Below, piece after piece: positions 1 to 12,208 of a stretch of 64,000 bases of DNA (positions are counted from its first letter, which is position 1; each line of letters opens with the position of its first letter). A program made the translations under genes and the position numbers. This stretch comes from Ooceraea biroi (Eukaryota; Arthropoda; Insecta; Hymenoptera; Formicidae), in the NCBI RefSeq assembly GCF_003672135.1, contig NC_039508.1:14953945-15017944 (forward strand), written 5' to 3'. The notes beneath the pieces are model-generated. The model had not been told where the DNA came from, did no database searches, and saw only the letters and a list, made by a program, of their open reading frames with translations.

Positions 1-620
1 GCATCGCAAATATTGTATAGATAAATTTATGAATTGATAAAACATAAATGAAAAGATAATACATAGATCCGAATAAATAGTTCTTATCGTCGCGCACTGT
101 TAATACTCCTATATAAATTCAAACATCTCGATTATCATGTGTTGTCAGTCCAACAACCCTTTAGTCCACTAATTCAACCTTTATTGAGTAGACGGACAAC
201 GTGCCATCGATTATCACGTCATGCATCAGTCTCACATTCTAATTATAAAGTCATCATATTGGATTAATTAAATTTGCATGAAGTAAAATTGCGTGACATG
301 GTAAATGTAAAAATTAATTAAACACATCTGCATATTGCATCTTAAATCGATACTATTCTATCAAATGAAGATATGATATTCTATCAAGTAACTTTTAATC
401 ATGCATCAATTTCTTATTCATATTTATGTATACAGTTTTCGTAAACGCACTTTTAATGATATATACCATCGTAGAGAGTTGAACGTGTTACCCTCGCGAC
501 TATTTCGCTATTTTTACCGTTGCACTTTACGGTATGTCAAACAAAGCACCCTCGCGGTAGGGCTGCTGCGTTATGCCGCGTTTCGCGCGGCCTCGCTCCA
601 CCTGGCACAATAATTCGTCG
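1..620. other. AT-rich non-coding stretch
   Basis: Mostly AT-rich sequence with frequent stops in all frames. I see no repeat, hairpin or gene signal worth naming. Confidence 0.6.
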
Positions 621-1259
621 CTTCTCTCCGGGATTTAAGACGAATGAGTCTTACGTCTACGCGCGAGCTTGCCGGGAGTGGAATATCGGAAAGGTAAGGA
701 AAACGAGGGAAGAAGCGGCGGTGGTGGGTGCAGCGGGGGACGGCGGGCGGCGGTTGAGAGTCGCCGAGAGGGTGAGAGTCGCGATGGGGATGTGTAAGAG
801 GGTAGCGGGAGGACCAAGGGGGACGGTGAGGGCGGCGGTGGCGGAAGGAAAGGGTAGGCAAGGAGGGCCACTGTTTTTACCAACCAGCCTGCGACTGCCG
901 CGTACTCATTTACTCTCGGTAAACCAACACAGACACATCAGTGCGCACACGTGCGAGGGTCCGTGGGGCGTCGTATATGTGAGGGGGTGCTCGAGCATGC
1001 TCGAGCAACGGAGACGAACGCACTCGTTCGTACGGCGTACGCCTCCCCGAGATATATTTATACGTGTGTATGTATATTCATAGAAAAGGAACGCCGAGAA
1101 ACACCGCGCCGTTTCGTCGTGAGGATGGGTGAGTCGAAGGGGATGAAACGGTCAGACGTGGAGACGGACGCGCGTAAGATATATCAATGCTTTGGCGAGG
1201 CAAGCCAATGTGCCAAACCACTGTGATCTGAAGGCGAAAGTAGGAGCACGCTATACCTG

Positions 1260-1294
1260 ACTGTTTCCTGCCTTCGGCTTGCTGCCGAAACAGT
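1260..1294. repeat. Short inverted repeat (8-bp arms)
   Basis: ACTGTTTC at 1260-1267 pairs with GAAACAGT at 1287-1294 across a 19-nt loop, which itself holds a GCC-TTC-GGC mini-hairpin. It could fold in RNA. Nothing shows that it is functional. Confidence 0.5.
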
Positions 1295-1999
1295 AAATGG
1301 TTAATATTTATAATTATTTTTGGTCCAAGACGTTAATATATTATTTTGATGTCACATTATTGTATGGATGCGTCTAGAAAATTATTTCTGTCTTCGTGAT
1401 ACGAGTGCAATTGAATTTACCTTGTTCTATTCCAGAATGTTAATAAGAATTATCCACGACCTCGATCGTCGCTTAAATGCACATCCATGACCTGTGCTGT
1501 TTTTCATAATTCACTGCAAATAGAATTTATGTCAATTACTAACGATCGATACCACACGCTACGTTACGTTTCTATAAATTGATTATGCAATTCTGTAGTG
1601 TCATATGCCGTGTCATATTCATATCAATTGCTAATTACTTCATTATAAGCGCCAGAAGGTGAGGCAACGTCCTCATGGTGTGCCACCCTCACACAGACGT
1701 GTCTCAGGCGTGCGTAAGCAATATGCGAGCTGCAGACGCGGTAATCACGCATACGAGTTCTCTTTACGCGCGCGTACACACATACCCCCACAAATACCCC
1801 TACATACACAGTCGCGCGTACGAACTTTGCAGCCTACCCATACCAACGCCTGACGATGGTACACAGGGGTTGAGAAACTTGAGGTGCGGGTGCGGGTGGT
1901 AGGTAGCGAGAACGCACGTAAGGGTTTTCTCGGTTTCTTACAGCGAAGGAGTGGGAGTTTGGCGGAGGTTGAAGCGGAGGACGACCGGGAGACGGCGGC

Positions 2000-2027
2000 G
2001 GGGCGGGGGAGGGAGAGGGTGAAAGGG
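2000..2027 (+). other. G-quadruplex motif
   Basis: Five G-runs of at least three (GGGG, GGGGG, GGG, GGG, GGG) lie within 28 bases, with loops of 1, 1, 3 and 5 nt. This satisfies the usual G3+N1-7 rule with one run to spare. It sits inside the purine-rich half of the 0.6-2.9 kb island. Formation in the cell is an inference. Confidence 0.8.
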
Positions 2028-2680
2028 AAGCTCGGGGTTGGGGTAGAGCAGCTCTGCCTAGAAGTTGCGCCCAGCATTTTAATCGATTTCATTTGCGCGC
2101 ATGTGAGCGAGCGAGCGAGCCGAGCCACGGAAAGAGAGAAAGAGTAAAAGGTGGGTGTGGGTAGGTAGGATAGAGAGACAGACAGAGGCAATGAGAGTGT
2201 ATAGGTGGGACAAGGAGCCGGCGTCGAGAGCGAGCGAAGGAAACCGTAAGGACGAGTTGATGTGCGTGCAAGCAGGACGAAAGAAATAGCGCGAAAGAGA
2301 CGGGGGCCCGTCGAGGTAAAGGAAGAGAAAGAGAGAAAGGGAGTAGCAGAAAGGGGATGGAAAGAAGAGGACCAGGGAAAGAGAGAGAGGAAGTGCTGGG
2401 TACGAGAGAGCGCGCGCTTCTCCGGTGTATAAACCTTTCTTTGTTTTGCTTTGCTTGCGTCATTAGGGGTTGGGGATGGATGAGGCGAAAGAGCGGGGGA
2501 AGGACCCCCCCGACGGGAGAGGGCGTGGTTCTTCTGCAATCTACATATAGGCATCTCGTGCAGACGACCTTAGTACCACACACGAACGTATGTACGTATG
2601 TTTGTGGGCATACACGTGTGTTTTCTGTAGGTGCACCCGACCCCGGTGCACCTCCTTCGTCCCCCGTCGTGCTCCCCGCC

Positions 2681-2730
2681 GTCCTCGTCATCGTCGTCGT
2701 CATATAGTCGTCGCCCTCGTCGTCGTCATG
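2681..2730. repeat. Imperfect GTC/CGT trinucleotide repeat
   Basis: Interrupted runs of CGT/GTC triplets (gtcctcgtcatcgtcgtc and a similar run after an ATATA interruption). It is part of the pyrimidine-rich half of the island. Confidence 0.8.
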
Positions 2731-2870
2731 TCTCTACTTATAATTCGCATGATGGGCCGACACACGCTCGAGTTAAAACTTCGCGATGTGTCTTCCGCCG
2801 GTGAACTCCGCGCGTCCACCACCCCGCAACCCCCGTCATTCCCTCCACGTGTAGGAGCAACCGTGTGAGC

Positions 2871-4429
2871 GAGGGGTGGCTTTATATCCGTCTTTCGCTC
2901 GTCAAAAGAGACTGCGAAAATACGTCGGCGGATAATACCGCCGAGAATCGGCACGCTCGGTGAGATTCTGTGTCAAAGTTTCAAATGCGAGAATTCGAGT
3001 AGACCGATATAGATCATGGGCACGTGGTAGCGGAAAACCCAGAAAAAGTCTAAAAACATTAAAAAGAGTGTATTGAATGATTAGCGTGAGTTTGTTCAAC
3101 CAATTAGAAATTTTATAAATCTGCTTGTTCACCTTCCGCGCGCGCACGTGGATCATGAAAAATTTTTGAATAATTCACACAACATTAGAATTTTACGTAT
3201 CTGTATTAATAAATATTAAACATTTTTCATTAATAATTCAATCAAAGTTTGTCTCAACGAAAATGTTTTTCAAAAAATTAGGAAAGAAACATGTCACAAA
3301 TACATTCGGAGAAATTAATTTAATCGGAAAATAACTTTACCATTATTCATGCATTCCCAGCACATAATTGTTTGGTTACGGTAGGCATGAGAAAGTTAAG
3401 CACCGACGTAACATTAATTTATCGATAAAAGCGCGGGGGCGAGTTGGATATAATTCGCGAGATAGATTTAGCGCTCGTGTCAAAACTTTCCGATGTGTTT
3501 CTCCTCAGTGCATCGTCTCTCGTCCCAGACTATTGCTACGCGGTTCAGCAACGTGCCACTTCATAACAAGAACGAAGCGTGAAGATACTTTCGAATAATC
3601 ATATTGTTGAACACGATTGACGAAAACCTGTGTAATATTCGTTCATAATTACAATTTTTGACGTCATTCATTTGTGCTATCCGCATTCGTGTCCGCGCTT
3701 CTAAACAAACTCATTTGATATGAAGATAAGCATGATTATAACAATCAAATAATTGTACGTATCAGAAATGTTGTGAATATGAATTATCTATCCAATAATT
3801 TCGTGAAATTTTCCTTCCGGTACCTTTTTCGGTTTGAGACATGTCAGAATTTCTCGGAGTTCCAACCCCTGCAATGGGACGTGCATGCACCCCATGTTCA
3901 CCCTTCGTCAAGTGTAGTGTATCAAGCTCTACCATATGGAACCACGCGTCCGTGTTCCGCGTCAAAAGATACGTTCACGGAACGTCGGTACGTTTGAGAC
4001 AGCATCATTCCGGATTTGCGTATCAGCAGCGAGATTACGCTTAGATAATTAAACGCGGGTATATCGTCGCTACTCGTTGCCATAAATCTCAACTCGTAAT
4101 TAGTCTCTCGGCACATAATAACATCTCGGCGAGATGTAACGCGCGTTGGTACTAAAACTCTTCTCGTTCTCGTTCTCGCACTCGCAGGTCCATCATCTGT
4201 GCTTGTGGACATGTTTTTCGCAGCGCATTTCTCGACGCACCATTAATCAGCGCTGTTGATCTCCATCGAAATCATACAATTAATTTCGATCGAAGGGTTG
4301 TGCTTGTCTTTTATCATCGTCAATCGCGGATGTTCGCGGGCTTAAATATGCCGATATAAGTCCCATATCAGTGCACAATTTCCCAAGAGATGAATCACGG
4401 AAAAATATAAAACGATGAAGCTTCGTAAG
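2871..4429. other. Non-coding stretch, no clear feature
   Basis: Mixed composition, AT-rich at about 3050-3370. CACGTG occurs at 3021 and 3145. A short TTCTCG hexamer run (three copies) lies at 4161-4178. No gene or larger repeat is visible. Confidence 0.5.
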
Positions 4430-5670
4430 CACGTGGGGGATGAAGTCAAACGGCGACGTTGAGGGACTCATAAAAACAGGGCGTGGGAGGAGAGAGGAAC
4501 ATAAACGGGGTGGCCAGTCAGCTGATTTCTCGTACTCGGACAGTAGTCACGTGCCGACAGTGGCTGGACGGCCGGCCGGTCCGTCGGGTGGCTTATGCCA
4601 CGTGGCGGCCGCGAAAACAAAGCAAAAAGAAGGGAGAGAGCAGCGGAGAGAGAAAGAAGGACTGTCCGCAAGCGACGGCAAGCAGCAGAGGGAGAACGGA
4701 GGGACCGAGAGGGTGGCGGTGGGTGAATAGCGGCGAGATTTTATTGGTGTCGGTAAAGGATGGTCCATGGTCTGCGTTGGTCAGCTGGCGTCGGCGCGGC
4801 TTTAGCCGTGCGAGTCCCGTCCCGTCTAGGGGTGGTGGAAAGTGAGTCCAAGGGGGCAGGGGATGGTAGGAGAGGTGGTTGAGAGAGTGCGAGCGGTCGT
4901 CGAGTGCCGAAGGGTGGGGCTCGGTCACCACGTGGCGGAGCACGTGGTCTTTACCCTCCGTCGAGTTTCACTCTGTCTCCCAGTTCTCGTCCCCTTCCTC
5001 TCCCTGTCTTTCGATATTAACGTCTTTAAATGATGACGATACAAATTGAACCTGTCTTCTACATATTCTAGAAGTGGTGTTCTCTCAAAACGGCACGTGG
5101 GCTATAATTCTATTTTACACACCAAAAACATACTGATGTTTCTCAAAGTGTCTTCCTCGCGTTCTTAAATTTCTTTGTTTCGCTCCAAGTGAGCGAGATC
5201 TACACGTGGGTCCGACTAGCGATCATTCTCTCATTTTCTTTTGGCATTTTCTCTTGAGATCACATATCGCCCCAGACACTGTCAAGTTTTACGATCGTCG
5301 CCGAAGTTTGGTTCTCGTCTGTTGTTTTCAGACCGCTGTGCAGCGGAGTTTGTTTGACGTAATGTAGGGGTTCGTGATGGACGATATATCTCTGCAGTTT
5401 GTGGATTAGGCAGAAGGGAACGCACGAGGTATGCTGAGTGGAAATAGCTCCGTGTCGGGAACGGACGAATCACTTGTGACACTGTGTTATAGCACAGTCA
5501 CGCCATTTCTACAGAATAGCATTTTAGCATTTATTCATATTCTTCACTTAAATATTACGTATAATAATTTGATTCTTTTTCATTACTATATTTTTTATGT
5601 TTTTCTTTATTTCATATCTAGAATATTTGTAATATATTTCATCAATGGTCAGAGTGGATATGTTCACGTG
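4430..5670. promoter_or_regulatory. Cluster of CACGTG E-boxes
   Basis: The palindromic hexamer CACGTG occurs at 4430, 4548, 4599, 4929, 4941, 5094, 5203 and 5665. That is eight copies in about 1.24 kb, two of them 12 bp apart. CACGTG is the class B E-box bound by bHLH factors such as Myc/Max, CLOCK/CYCLE and Hairy/E(spl)-type repressors. The hexamer is fairly common in this CpG-rich window, so clustering alone does not prove an enhancer. The first half (4440-4880) overlaps a purine-rich GC island and 4950-5010 is pyrimidine-rich. Confidence 0.4.
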
Positions 5671-6479
5671 ACTAGTTCAAAGCTAACTGCAAGATATAAA
5701 GTTTTAAAAATGAGAAATTAAAGCGAATAAAGTACCATAAGAAAAAACGAGGACGTTGCTATGGGTACCAACCAGGTGTTAACGTCAAAATTGCTTTGGA
5801 TTAGCGCAGATATTTCGCAGGAGGCGTTCAATATTGGCGGTCTTAGGGACGCATCGTCCCTGTGTACGTCTGTGTGGAATTTGGCATAAGGGGGGGTGCG
5901 TCTCTCACCGCTCTTGCGGATTAAAGTTAAAAGAACGCGAAGACGTACGAATTAAATTTCGCGTGGAGAGGGAATAACTCGCAAGGAGTCGGGGTCAGTT
6001 ACGGCAGCACAATATATGTACATAAAAAGATATTGTAGAAGTGTATCAAGTGAATAATATATTTTAAATGCGTATATTGTTATATGCATACCAACAAATA
6101 TTATTAATTTATGCAATCAGTAACAATATATCATTTAAATATATAATAATGTAAAAAATTCTTGTAACTTTTTCATAAAATCAATCCTTGCAATTCCTCT
6201 TTTCATATGCAACTGTTAATAGTGCGAAAACATATATCAAAAACATCCTTCTTCTTTAATGTCCCATACTGTTTCTTATTATTAGTTTATAAACCAGTTT
6301 ATAAACTATTATTAGTTTATATACTAAATCATATAAATAATTTCATGAATTCAGTATCGCATATTTGTAATATTCTTTTAATGCACGTAATCAAGCGAAA
6401 GTCTGATACTTTTAAGAGTTAATACGTTCTCGCACACAAACGCGTGCGATCGCCGGAATCAACGTCTACTTTCCAGACA
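5671..6479. other. AT-rich stretch with a short AT palindromic repeat
   Basis: AT-rich non-coding DNA. Around 6284-6325 the motif AGTTTATA(AA) recurs three times and is nearly self-complementary (AGTTTATAAACT). Nothing else is seen. Confidence 0.5.
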
Positions 6480-7570
6480 TACGGGCAGGAATACCTCATA
6501 AGAAGCTGCCAGATAAGTGTAGCGCGCGCGTCGGCTTATTAGAAGGCGAACGCGCGAGTATTTTCCATATACACACACGCATCTCGAGGGGGGAATGAGG
6601 GGGATGTAGCGCGAGCGGGCGTAGGGGATGGCAGCGGTGGCGTCGAGACGCGCGAGGGGGGTGAGTCAATGGGAGGGTGGGTACATGACATGTCATGCTG
6701 TGCCTGGCTCGCCTCCACCTTCTTCCAACTACCTCAGCCCATCGTCTCTGTCTCCTCGCACCCCTCGCTAACCTCCCGGTACACCTCCCGCCACCGACCC
6801 CCGTCCCGTCGTCGCGGCATCCACTGCCACATCGATCCGCCTTAATGAGTGGAAAGAATAAGACAGCCTCCCCTACTGCGAAAGCGGGAGTCTCGCCCTC
6901 CCCTACGACGGCGAACGACGTCGTGTATAGGAAAGAAGGGGGTCGCGGGAATCGGAGACGGGAGAGAAGGAACGGGACTCGAGCGCCGTCGAGGTTCCGA
7001 AAGGGCGAGGGAGAACGGAATAAAGCAAGGATGAGGAACACGAGGAAGACAGCACGAGAGACAGCAGGACGAAGAAAGAGTGCGCGGGACGGGAGAAAGA
7101 GAGAAAGGGGGTGAGTTTCGAGAGGTGAGGAGGTGATGGAGTCGGGAGGCGGAGGGGCGGTAATGCTCCCGTTGTTTCGCGAGCGAGGGAGGCACGCACG
7201 CACCCCCCTGGGCCTCTCCCGCTCAACCTACCACCAACCCCCTGCCCCCCGCAACTCGCGTCCCCTCGCAGCCGACCCCCTCTCGACTCCGAGGAATGTT
7301 AATTCCCGGCGCTTTAATTCTTACGAATATTTCCCTCGTGCCTGGGGACGATCGCGGAGTGGCGGAAAAGACGCGAGCGAGGATGAAGAAGCGGAAGAAG
7401 GAGAAGAAGCTGAGGAAGAAACGAAAGGGAGGACAGGATGGCGAAGGAGCGAGAGAACCCCTCAAGACATGCGGCGTCCTTTTCCGACATGCCACCGGCA
7501 ACTTGCTCGCTCGCACTGGTTCCACGTTGTTTCCTGCTCTTGGTTTCACGGATTTTAAGCCTCGCAGGTA
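6480..7570. other. GC-rich island with alternating purine and pyrimidine blocks
   Basis: The + strand alternates: purine-rich 6590-6680, pyrimidine-rich 6700-6830, purine-rich 6840-7170, pyrimidine-rich 7195-7290 and purine-rich 7330-7460. GGGAGGGTGGG lies at about 6670-6681 behind a longer G-run, a marginal G-quadruplex. The 235-aa minus frame at 6496-7203 and its overlapping companions in other frames are low-complexity translations of these blocks, not a credible gene. Confidence 0.6.
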
Positions 7571-9349
7571 GTTTCTCGGCAGCTTCTCGTGAGGCTGACA
7601 AATCCTTTCTTCTTTGCATTGGCAGAATAGGCGTGCGAAAAGAAGCAGCGACAAGTGGTCACCGATTTTAAGTAGTCTAACAAATATTCGGCCGTTACTA
7701 TTGACGTGCGTGCCGCGTTTTAAAATTATCTTCCAAGATTTATCATGCATTACTTGACATTACAAAGAAACGCCTCTTTTATCGTTAACATGCCTGAAAT
7801 TTTCAATTATGAATCCCAAGACGGAACGAGGATCGGATTCGTTTTGCTGCCGATATACCGTTGAAATAAATGCATGCGGCATCTTTTCTCACACCGGCAC
7901 AGAAGCTATATAATACAGCAATCTACAGCAGAGAAGGGGTGAGAACAAAAAAGGAGAAAATAGAGGCAGAAGACACTCGTGAACTATCGAGAGAGGTCGT
8001 GGGCGTTGGACGGAGAAGGAAACTTATCGAGAAAGAAACAAATCGGGAGCGAGAAAAAGGCAAGGAGCAAGAAGGACAGCTTGAGAGAGAAGCGTTACTA
8101 TTGCGGTTTTTACCATTTCGTCACATCCGGTCATCCGCGTCCACTGCGCCGCTCATCGTGTTAGTGGCCTTTTGCCTGAGAACGTACCTATTTGAATAAG
8201 TCATCGAGACATCCAAGTCGAAGTCGAACGATTTGTAGCATGGCATACATCTATAAGTTGCAGTTGATATTCACGATTTTTCCTAATAAGTTCGTGCAAA
8301 TTCATATATTCGATCGACTGTCTGTCGTTACATTAATTCCACGCGACTATAACTTATTCTTTGATTTTGAGACAGAAATAAAGAAGAATGTTATGTTTCT
8401 TCTCATACTGAACAGTTTTACGAAACAAATGGTGCACTCATTGCGCGTGTATCGAATCCGAGTATTAATAAAAAACAAAACTGAAAGTATTCTATTAATA
8501 TTTTAAATTATTATTATTATTATTCTTGATCTGTATATCATAATTAATAAACTCAAAGAAAACGTGATAAAATATTTTTCTACTGATACAACTTTCTACG
8601 CACGTTGATTTTACGCGGCATTCCCTCGAACCCCTCTGTTTTGTCCCATTTCATCTCTCGATACGTATTCCCGCCAGATGAAGCAGGCGCGCAGTTTTGT
8701 ACGATATTAAATAATCAGACGAGCCCATAGCAGCCCCTTTATCCCGCCGGAGGGTTGAATCGCGTGTTACATAACTCCTGTTCGTAATTCTTGAATAGAA
8801 AGAATTCGAGCTTGCCATCAATGCCTCCGCCGCGCTATTTCGCCTAATTGCGATCAATAGTTACGATTGCACGAGTGTCAAAAAGTCTTGGTATGCTAGA
8901 CTTGATATGCTTGAGCGCTTGTATTATCTATAAATATTGAGAATTAGAGAACTTAATTTCAATATTTGTCAAATCGATAATTGTTCAGTTTAATTCAGTC
9001 CGGCTCGGATCCTTTTTCTTTCTTTGTATTCTCTCTCGCGCGAAAGGTAATGCAATGAATCTCACCCCATGTTACATCATTGCCGACCAACAAAATCCGC
9101 GCGAGACAACTAACGGCCGAACACCGTTCACATTGTCGGTAGTGAACTGCATTCTAATCTTCCATCTCGCCTATAAACAAACCGGGCCCCCCTCGTGGGA
9201 TATGCGGAACAAGGCACGTTATTATACACGTATTGAAGGGAGCGGGAAGTCCACGAGAAGGCTCCGGTTGATGTAGAGTCACTATGAGCGATAAATTCCG
9301 CTGACGAATAAAATAGATCCCGACTAATTGTGTGGGAGATGCACGATTC
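7571..9349. other. Non-coding stretch with an ATT microsatellite
   Basis: Composition is mixed to AT-rich. The only clear structure is the short ATT repeat at 8507-8524. Purine-rich sequence at 7930-8100 yields Arg/Glu/Lys-rich open frames that I do not regard as genes. Confidence 0.5.
8507..8524. repeat. (ATT)6 microsatellite
   Basis: Six uninterrupted ATT triplets in AT-rich DNA. Confidence 0.9.
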
Positions 9350-10020
9350 ACTTGCACGCTTGTGCTCATCCGTTTGTTCATCCCTCCCTCCTTCCCCTTC
9401 TAAGCAGTACTCTTCTCTCTTCCAACAAGTCTCTGTTCTTGTCACTCTTCTCGTCTGTTCCTCCAGATCTCTTTCTTTGCCTCAGCTGAGTTTTCTACTT
9501 TCTCTCCTCTTCTCTATCTCTTTCTTTCCTTTTTTTGTCTTTTTCTATCGTACACATCCCTCCAGGTCTTCATGCTCCAGAACGTGGGTGCATCCTTTAC
9601 ACTCCACGATGTCCTGCACAGGGTGCAATGGCGGTGGGAAGACACGAGGGAGAAACAAGGGGAAGTAGGCACCGGTGCCTGGTTAAACCTCTAGATCGGG
9701 TTATGCACACCGCAAGTTCGTCCACGGATTTAGCGAGTGATGGGTATGAACTTGGGCGAGATGGTCGGAAACCTACTCGACTCGCGCGCGTCGCTGGCAT
9801 ATTCCGTGATTTATCGGTAGCAGCATCCGTCCGTCTCGAACAACTTCCCGAAACGAGAAGATAATCAATGGCCCTTACGCAACCCTTACGGTGTACGCGG
9901 AGGCGAGCTTTTTGCTAATAACTTTTCAATTCCGGTATTCTTCGGAAAGTTCGAGACAATTAAAAGTAACATCAAAAGTAATTTTAAATAATATTGTAAA
10001 TATGACTTTTTTGTATAAAA
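9350..10020. other. Pyrimidine tract, then plain sequence
   Basis: About 9380-9545 is nearly all C and T on the + strand (CTTCCC, TCTCTC, TTTCTTTCC blocks). From 9560 to 10020 nothing stands out. Confidence 0.6.
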
Positions 10021-10023
10021 TCC

Positions 10024-10026
<3 letters not shown>

Positions 10027-10081
<55 letters not shown>

Positions 10082-10087
10082 GTCTCT
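10027..10087. repeat. (CT)n microsatellite
   Basis: Perfect TC dinucleotides from 10027 to 10075, then a TGTCTC variant end. Such (GA/CT)n arrays can bind GAGA-factor-type proteins in insects, but this is not shown here. Confidence 0.98.
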
Positions 10088-10970
10088 AATGTCATATGTC
10101 GCACGTAACAAATTTCTTACTCCTAATTAGCCATTTTTGGATTACCGAATGCTTTAGAAATTTCGTCGCCTCGGCGAAGGAACGCTTGGCAGACACTGCG
10201 CCTCTTAATTACTCTGACAATTAATCATATGCCGGTAAACGGACCGACGCAATCACGTCAATTTGCCAAGTCAAAATTGCTCGCTTAGAATCCCTTGCTA
10301 CCAATCTTCCCTCTTTCAAACTTATTACTTATTTCTAGACAGTCATATTAGTGCAATTTATATTGACATATGTATCTTTTACTTACATATCAGACACGAT
10401 CTCAAGCCAAAAAACAAACAATAAAGATATAATTGAATGCAAAGCACCAATTTGTAACAATTTAATTGATCGATTTCAGCATATTTTAACGTGTCAAACT
10501 CACTCAAACGAGTAAGTAAGCGAGAAAAAGGGACAGGAAAAAAAGAGACAGAAAAAGAAAAGAGGACCGTGCCGCGTGCCGGATGATTTCCGCGAACAAA
10601 AGCGCGGTCGCACTGCTGCTTGTAGCCGTCTGTAGAAGGGCCCCGTGAGGAACGAGCGATCGCACGAGCGCAAAGATCAAGCAGGATCGTGCGACCCGGA
10701 CCCCTCGACCTGTATGCCAGGAACGAACGAACGAACGGGCCCCTTTCGCCCTCTTCTGTCCCTCTTCTGTCCGCGTCCGCGCGGCGCATCTGCTCTCCTC
10801 TCGCACCCCCTCCTGCACCATCACTTTGGCCATCTTCCCCCGCCTCACGTGGCGGAGATGTGATCCACGCCTGTGATGCAACTCGGATTGTGTTACCTCA
10901 CCGGCACACCGGAGTCGAATTATGTCGGATACGGTCGCGGTCTCGTATACATTTGTCGGCGATCACGTGT
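10088..10970. other. Non-coding stretch, turning GC-rich
   Basis: 10100-10620 is AT-rich to mixed with no feature. From about 10620 it becomes GC-rich, with a pyrimidine-rich run at 10740-10840 and a short AACG tandem repeat at about 10720-10737. The 136-aa minus frame 10379-10789 crosses this composition boundary and has no recognisable domain. Confidence 0.5.
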
Positions 10971-10976
10971 CCGCAC

Positions 10977-11030
10977 GAAGAAGGAGAAGAAGAAGGCGAA
11001 GAAGGAGAAGAAGAAGGCGAAGAAGAAGCA
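10977..11030. repeat. 21-bp GAA-rich minisatellite, two perfect units plus a partial
   Basis: Two identical 21-bp units (10977-10997 and 10998-11018) are followed by a partial third. Each unit is made of GAA/GGA/GGC triplets. The unit is seven codons long, so it stays open in several frames: KKEKKKA repeats in one + frame and Ser/Pro runs on the minus strand. That explains the overlapping open frames here. Confidence 0.93.
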
Positions 11031-12160
11031 GACCCGGGATTGCAGCGTCCGATCAGGTCGTGGGGATTGGGATCGTCGATAGGGGATCTCGCGAACACGG
11101 CTCGACTATGCCCGTGCTTTACTGCGCCGGCCCGTTTATTAATCACGGCCGCTGTATTTTTCGCCCGCGCGGATGCAGCCGCGGATGAAAACGGGTGAAC
11201 CCGCCGAGTTCGGGCTAGCTTGACACTTCTGGGTAACCGCTCGGTGTCTGGGATGAAACGGAATACTCAAACAATAGCACACTTTACACGGATTTCTTTC
11301 TCAACGACGATTGATCTTAGCGAGTGGTGTGGTTCCATAGATTATCTCTACAAGAGAAATTTCTCTATCTTTCTTTCTTTTTTTCCCAAGTTCTTTTTAT
11401 CAATCTTAACAACTTTAATTTGTTCCAAAATTTTCGATAAAACAATCGTACTGTATAAATATATTTTTACTATGTAAAAATCTAGATGTACTATACATAC
11501 GTCGTATTCTTGTTTTAAAGAATTAAAATTTATAAATTTAAAATAGTATAAGAATTTGCTATCATTACATTTCCGTAGGCGATACTTTGGAGCCATTAAA
11601 ACTAATCATTAAAAAAAATCCATCCCATCTAGTTTAAGTTTGCGAAATCGTGATCTTTATATCGTAATTCGGTGTCGAAGACCCGCGCCTAAAATAAAAT
11701 CCACGCGCAACGACCAAACCGCAATTAGGGGAGCCGTAGTGGGCCTGGGAGATATCTCTCGCCGGCGTGGAGTTCCTGAGATCTCGAATCACATTAATAC
11801 ACGGCAAATAAAATCGCCAGTGCAATCTCGACGGGGGAGAACGGAAAAAAAAGCGCGATTCGCGCCTCGCGACCCCCTTACGGGCTTCCTGCGCGCAGGT
11901 ATACTTTATTTACGGCCAACAGCCACCCTGCGCGAGGAGTAGAAAAGGGGGGAGGGCAAGGCGCAGGGATGCTCGAGGGGGCGGTTGGAGGTAGGTAGCT
12001 GGAGCTAAGATGGCGTCGTGTTTACTTCGTTAAGGAGTTAATTACTCCTGGAGTCCCGGGTCCTGCCGCTCTGCGAAGGACGATGGACGTGGGAGTGACG
12101 GCGGAATTTGATGTAGACGCGAAGGACGTAGGCGGAAGGAGAGCGCCTCCTTTCCTCCCT

Positions 12161-12164
<4 letters not shown>
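11031..12164. other. Non-coding stretch with a short inverted repeat
   Basis: 11220-11640 is AT-rich. 11640-12160 is GC-rich, with G-runs at about 11946-11980 spaced too far apart for a strict G-quadruplex. AGGAGT at 12033-12038 pairs with ACTCCT at 12044-12049 around a TAATT core, making a small palindromic site with a homeodomain-type centre (TTAATTA). No gene is seen. Confidence 0.5.

Positions 12165-12206
<42 letters not shown>
12165..12206. repeat. (CT)21 microsatellite
   Basis: 21 uninterrupted CT dinucleotides, preceded by a C/T-rich run (tttcctccct). Confidence 0.98.

Positions 12207-12208
<2 letters not shown>

Larger units (their letters stand above)
621..2870. other. GC-rich island, purine-rich then pyrimidine-rich
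   Basis: The + strand is strongly purine-rich (G and A) at about 700-870 and again at 1860-2420. It then turns pyrimidine-rich at about 2640-2850. CpG is frequent throughout. Several long open frames here (for example 1745-2554 and 2089-2703 on the minus strand) are only read-throughs of these tracts, with Ser/Pro/Leu/Arg-rich translations. Unmethylated CpG-rich promoter or enhancer DNA is possible, but no promoter element is convincing. Confidence 0.6.

Noticed and set aside
1745..2703. Overlapping 269-aa and 204-aa minus-strand frames
   Set aside because: Both read the same strand-biased tracts and consist of Ser/Pro/Leu/Thr runs; two frames open together argues for composition, not coding.
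6496..7203. 235-aa minus frame
   Set aside because: Crosses alternating purine/pyrimidine blocks; several other frames in the same place are also open.
11945..11982. G-rich stretch as G-quadruplex
   Set aside because: Loops of 8-9 nt exceed the usual limit.
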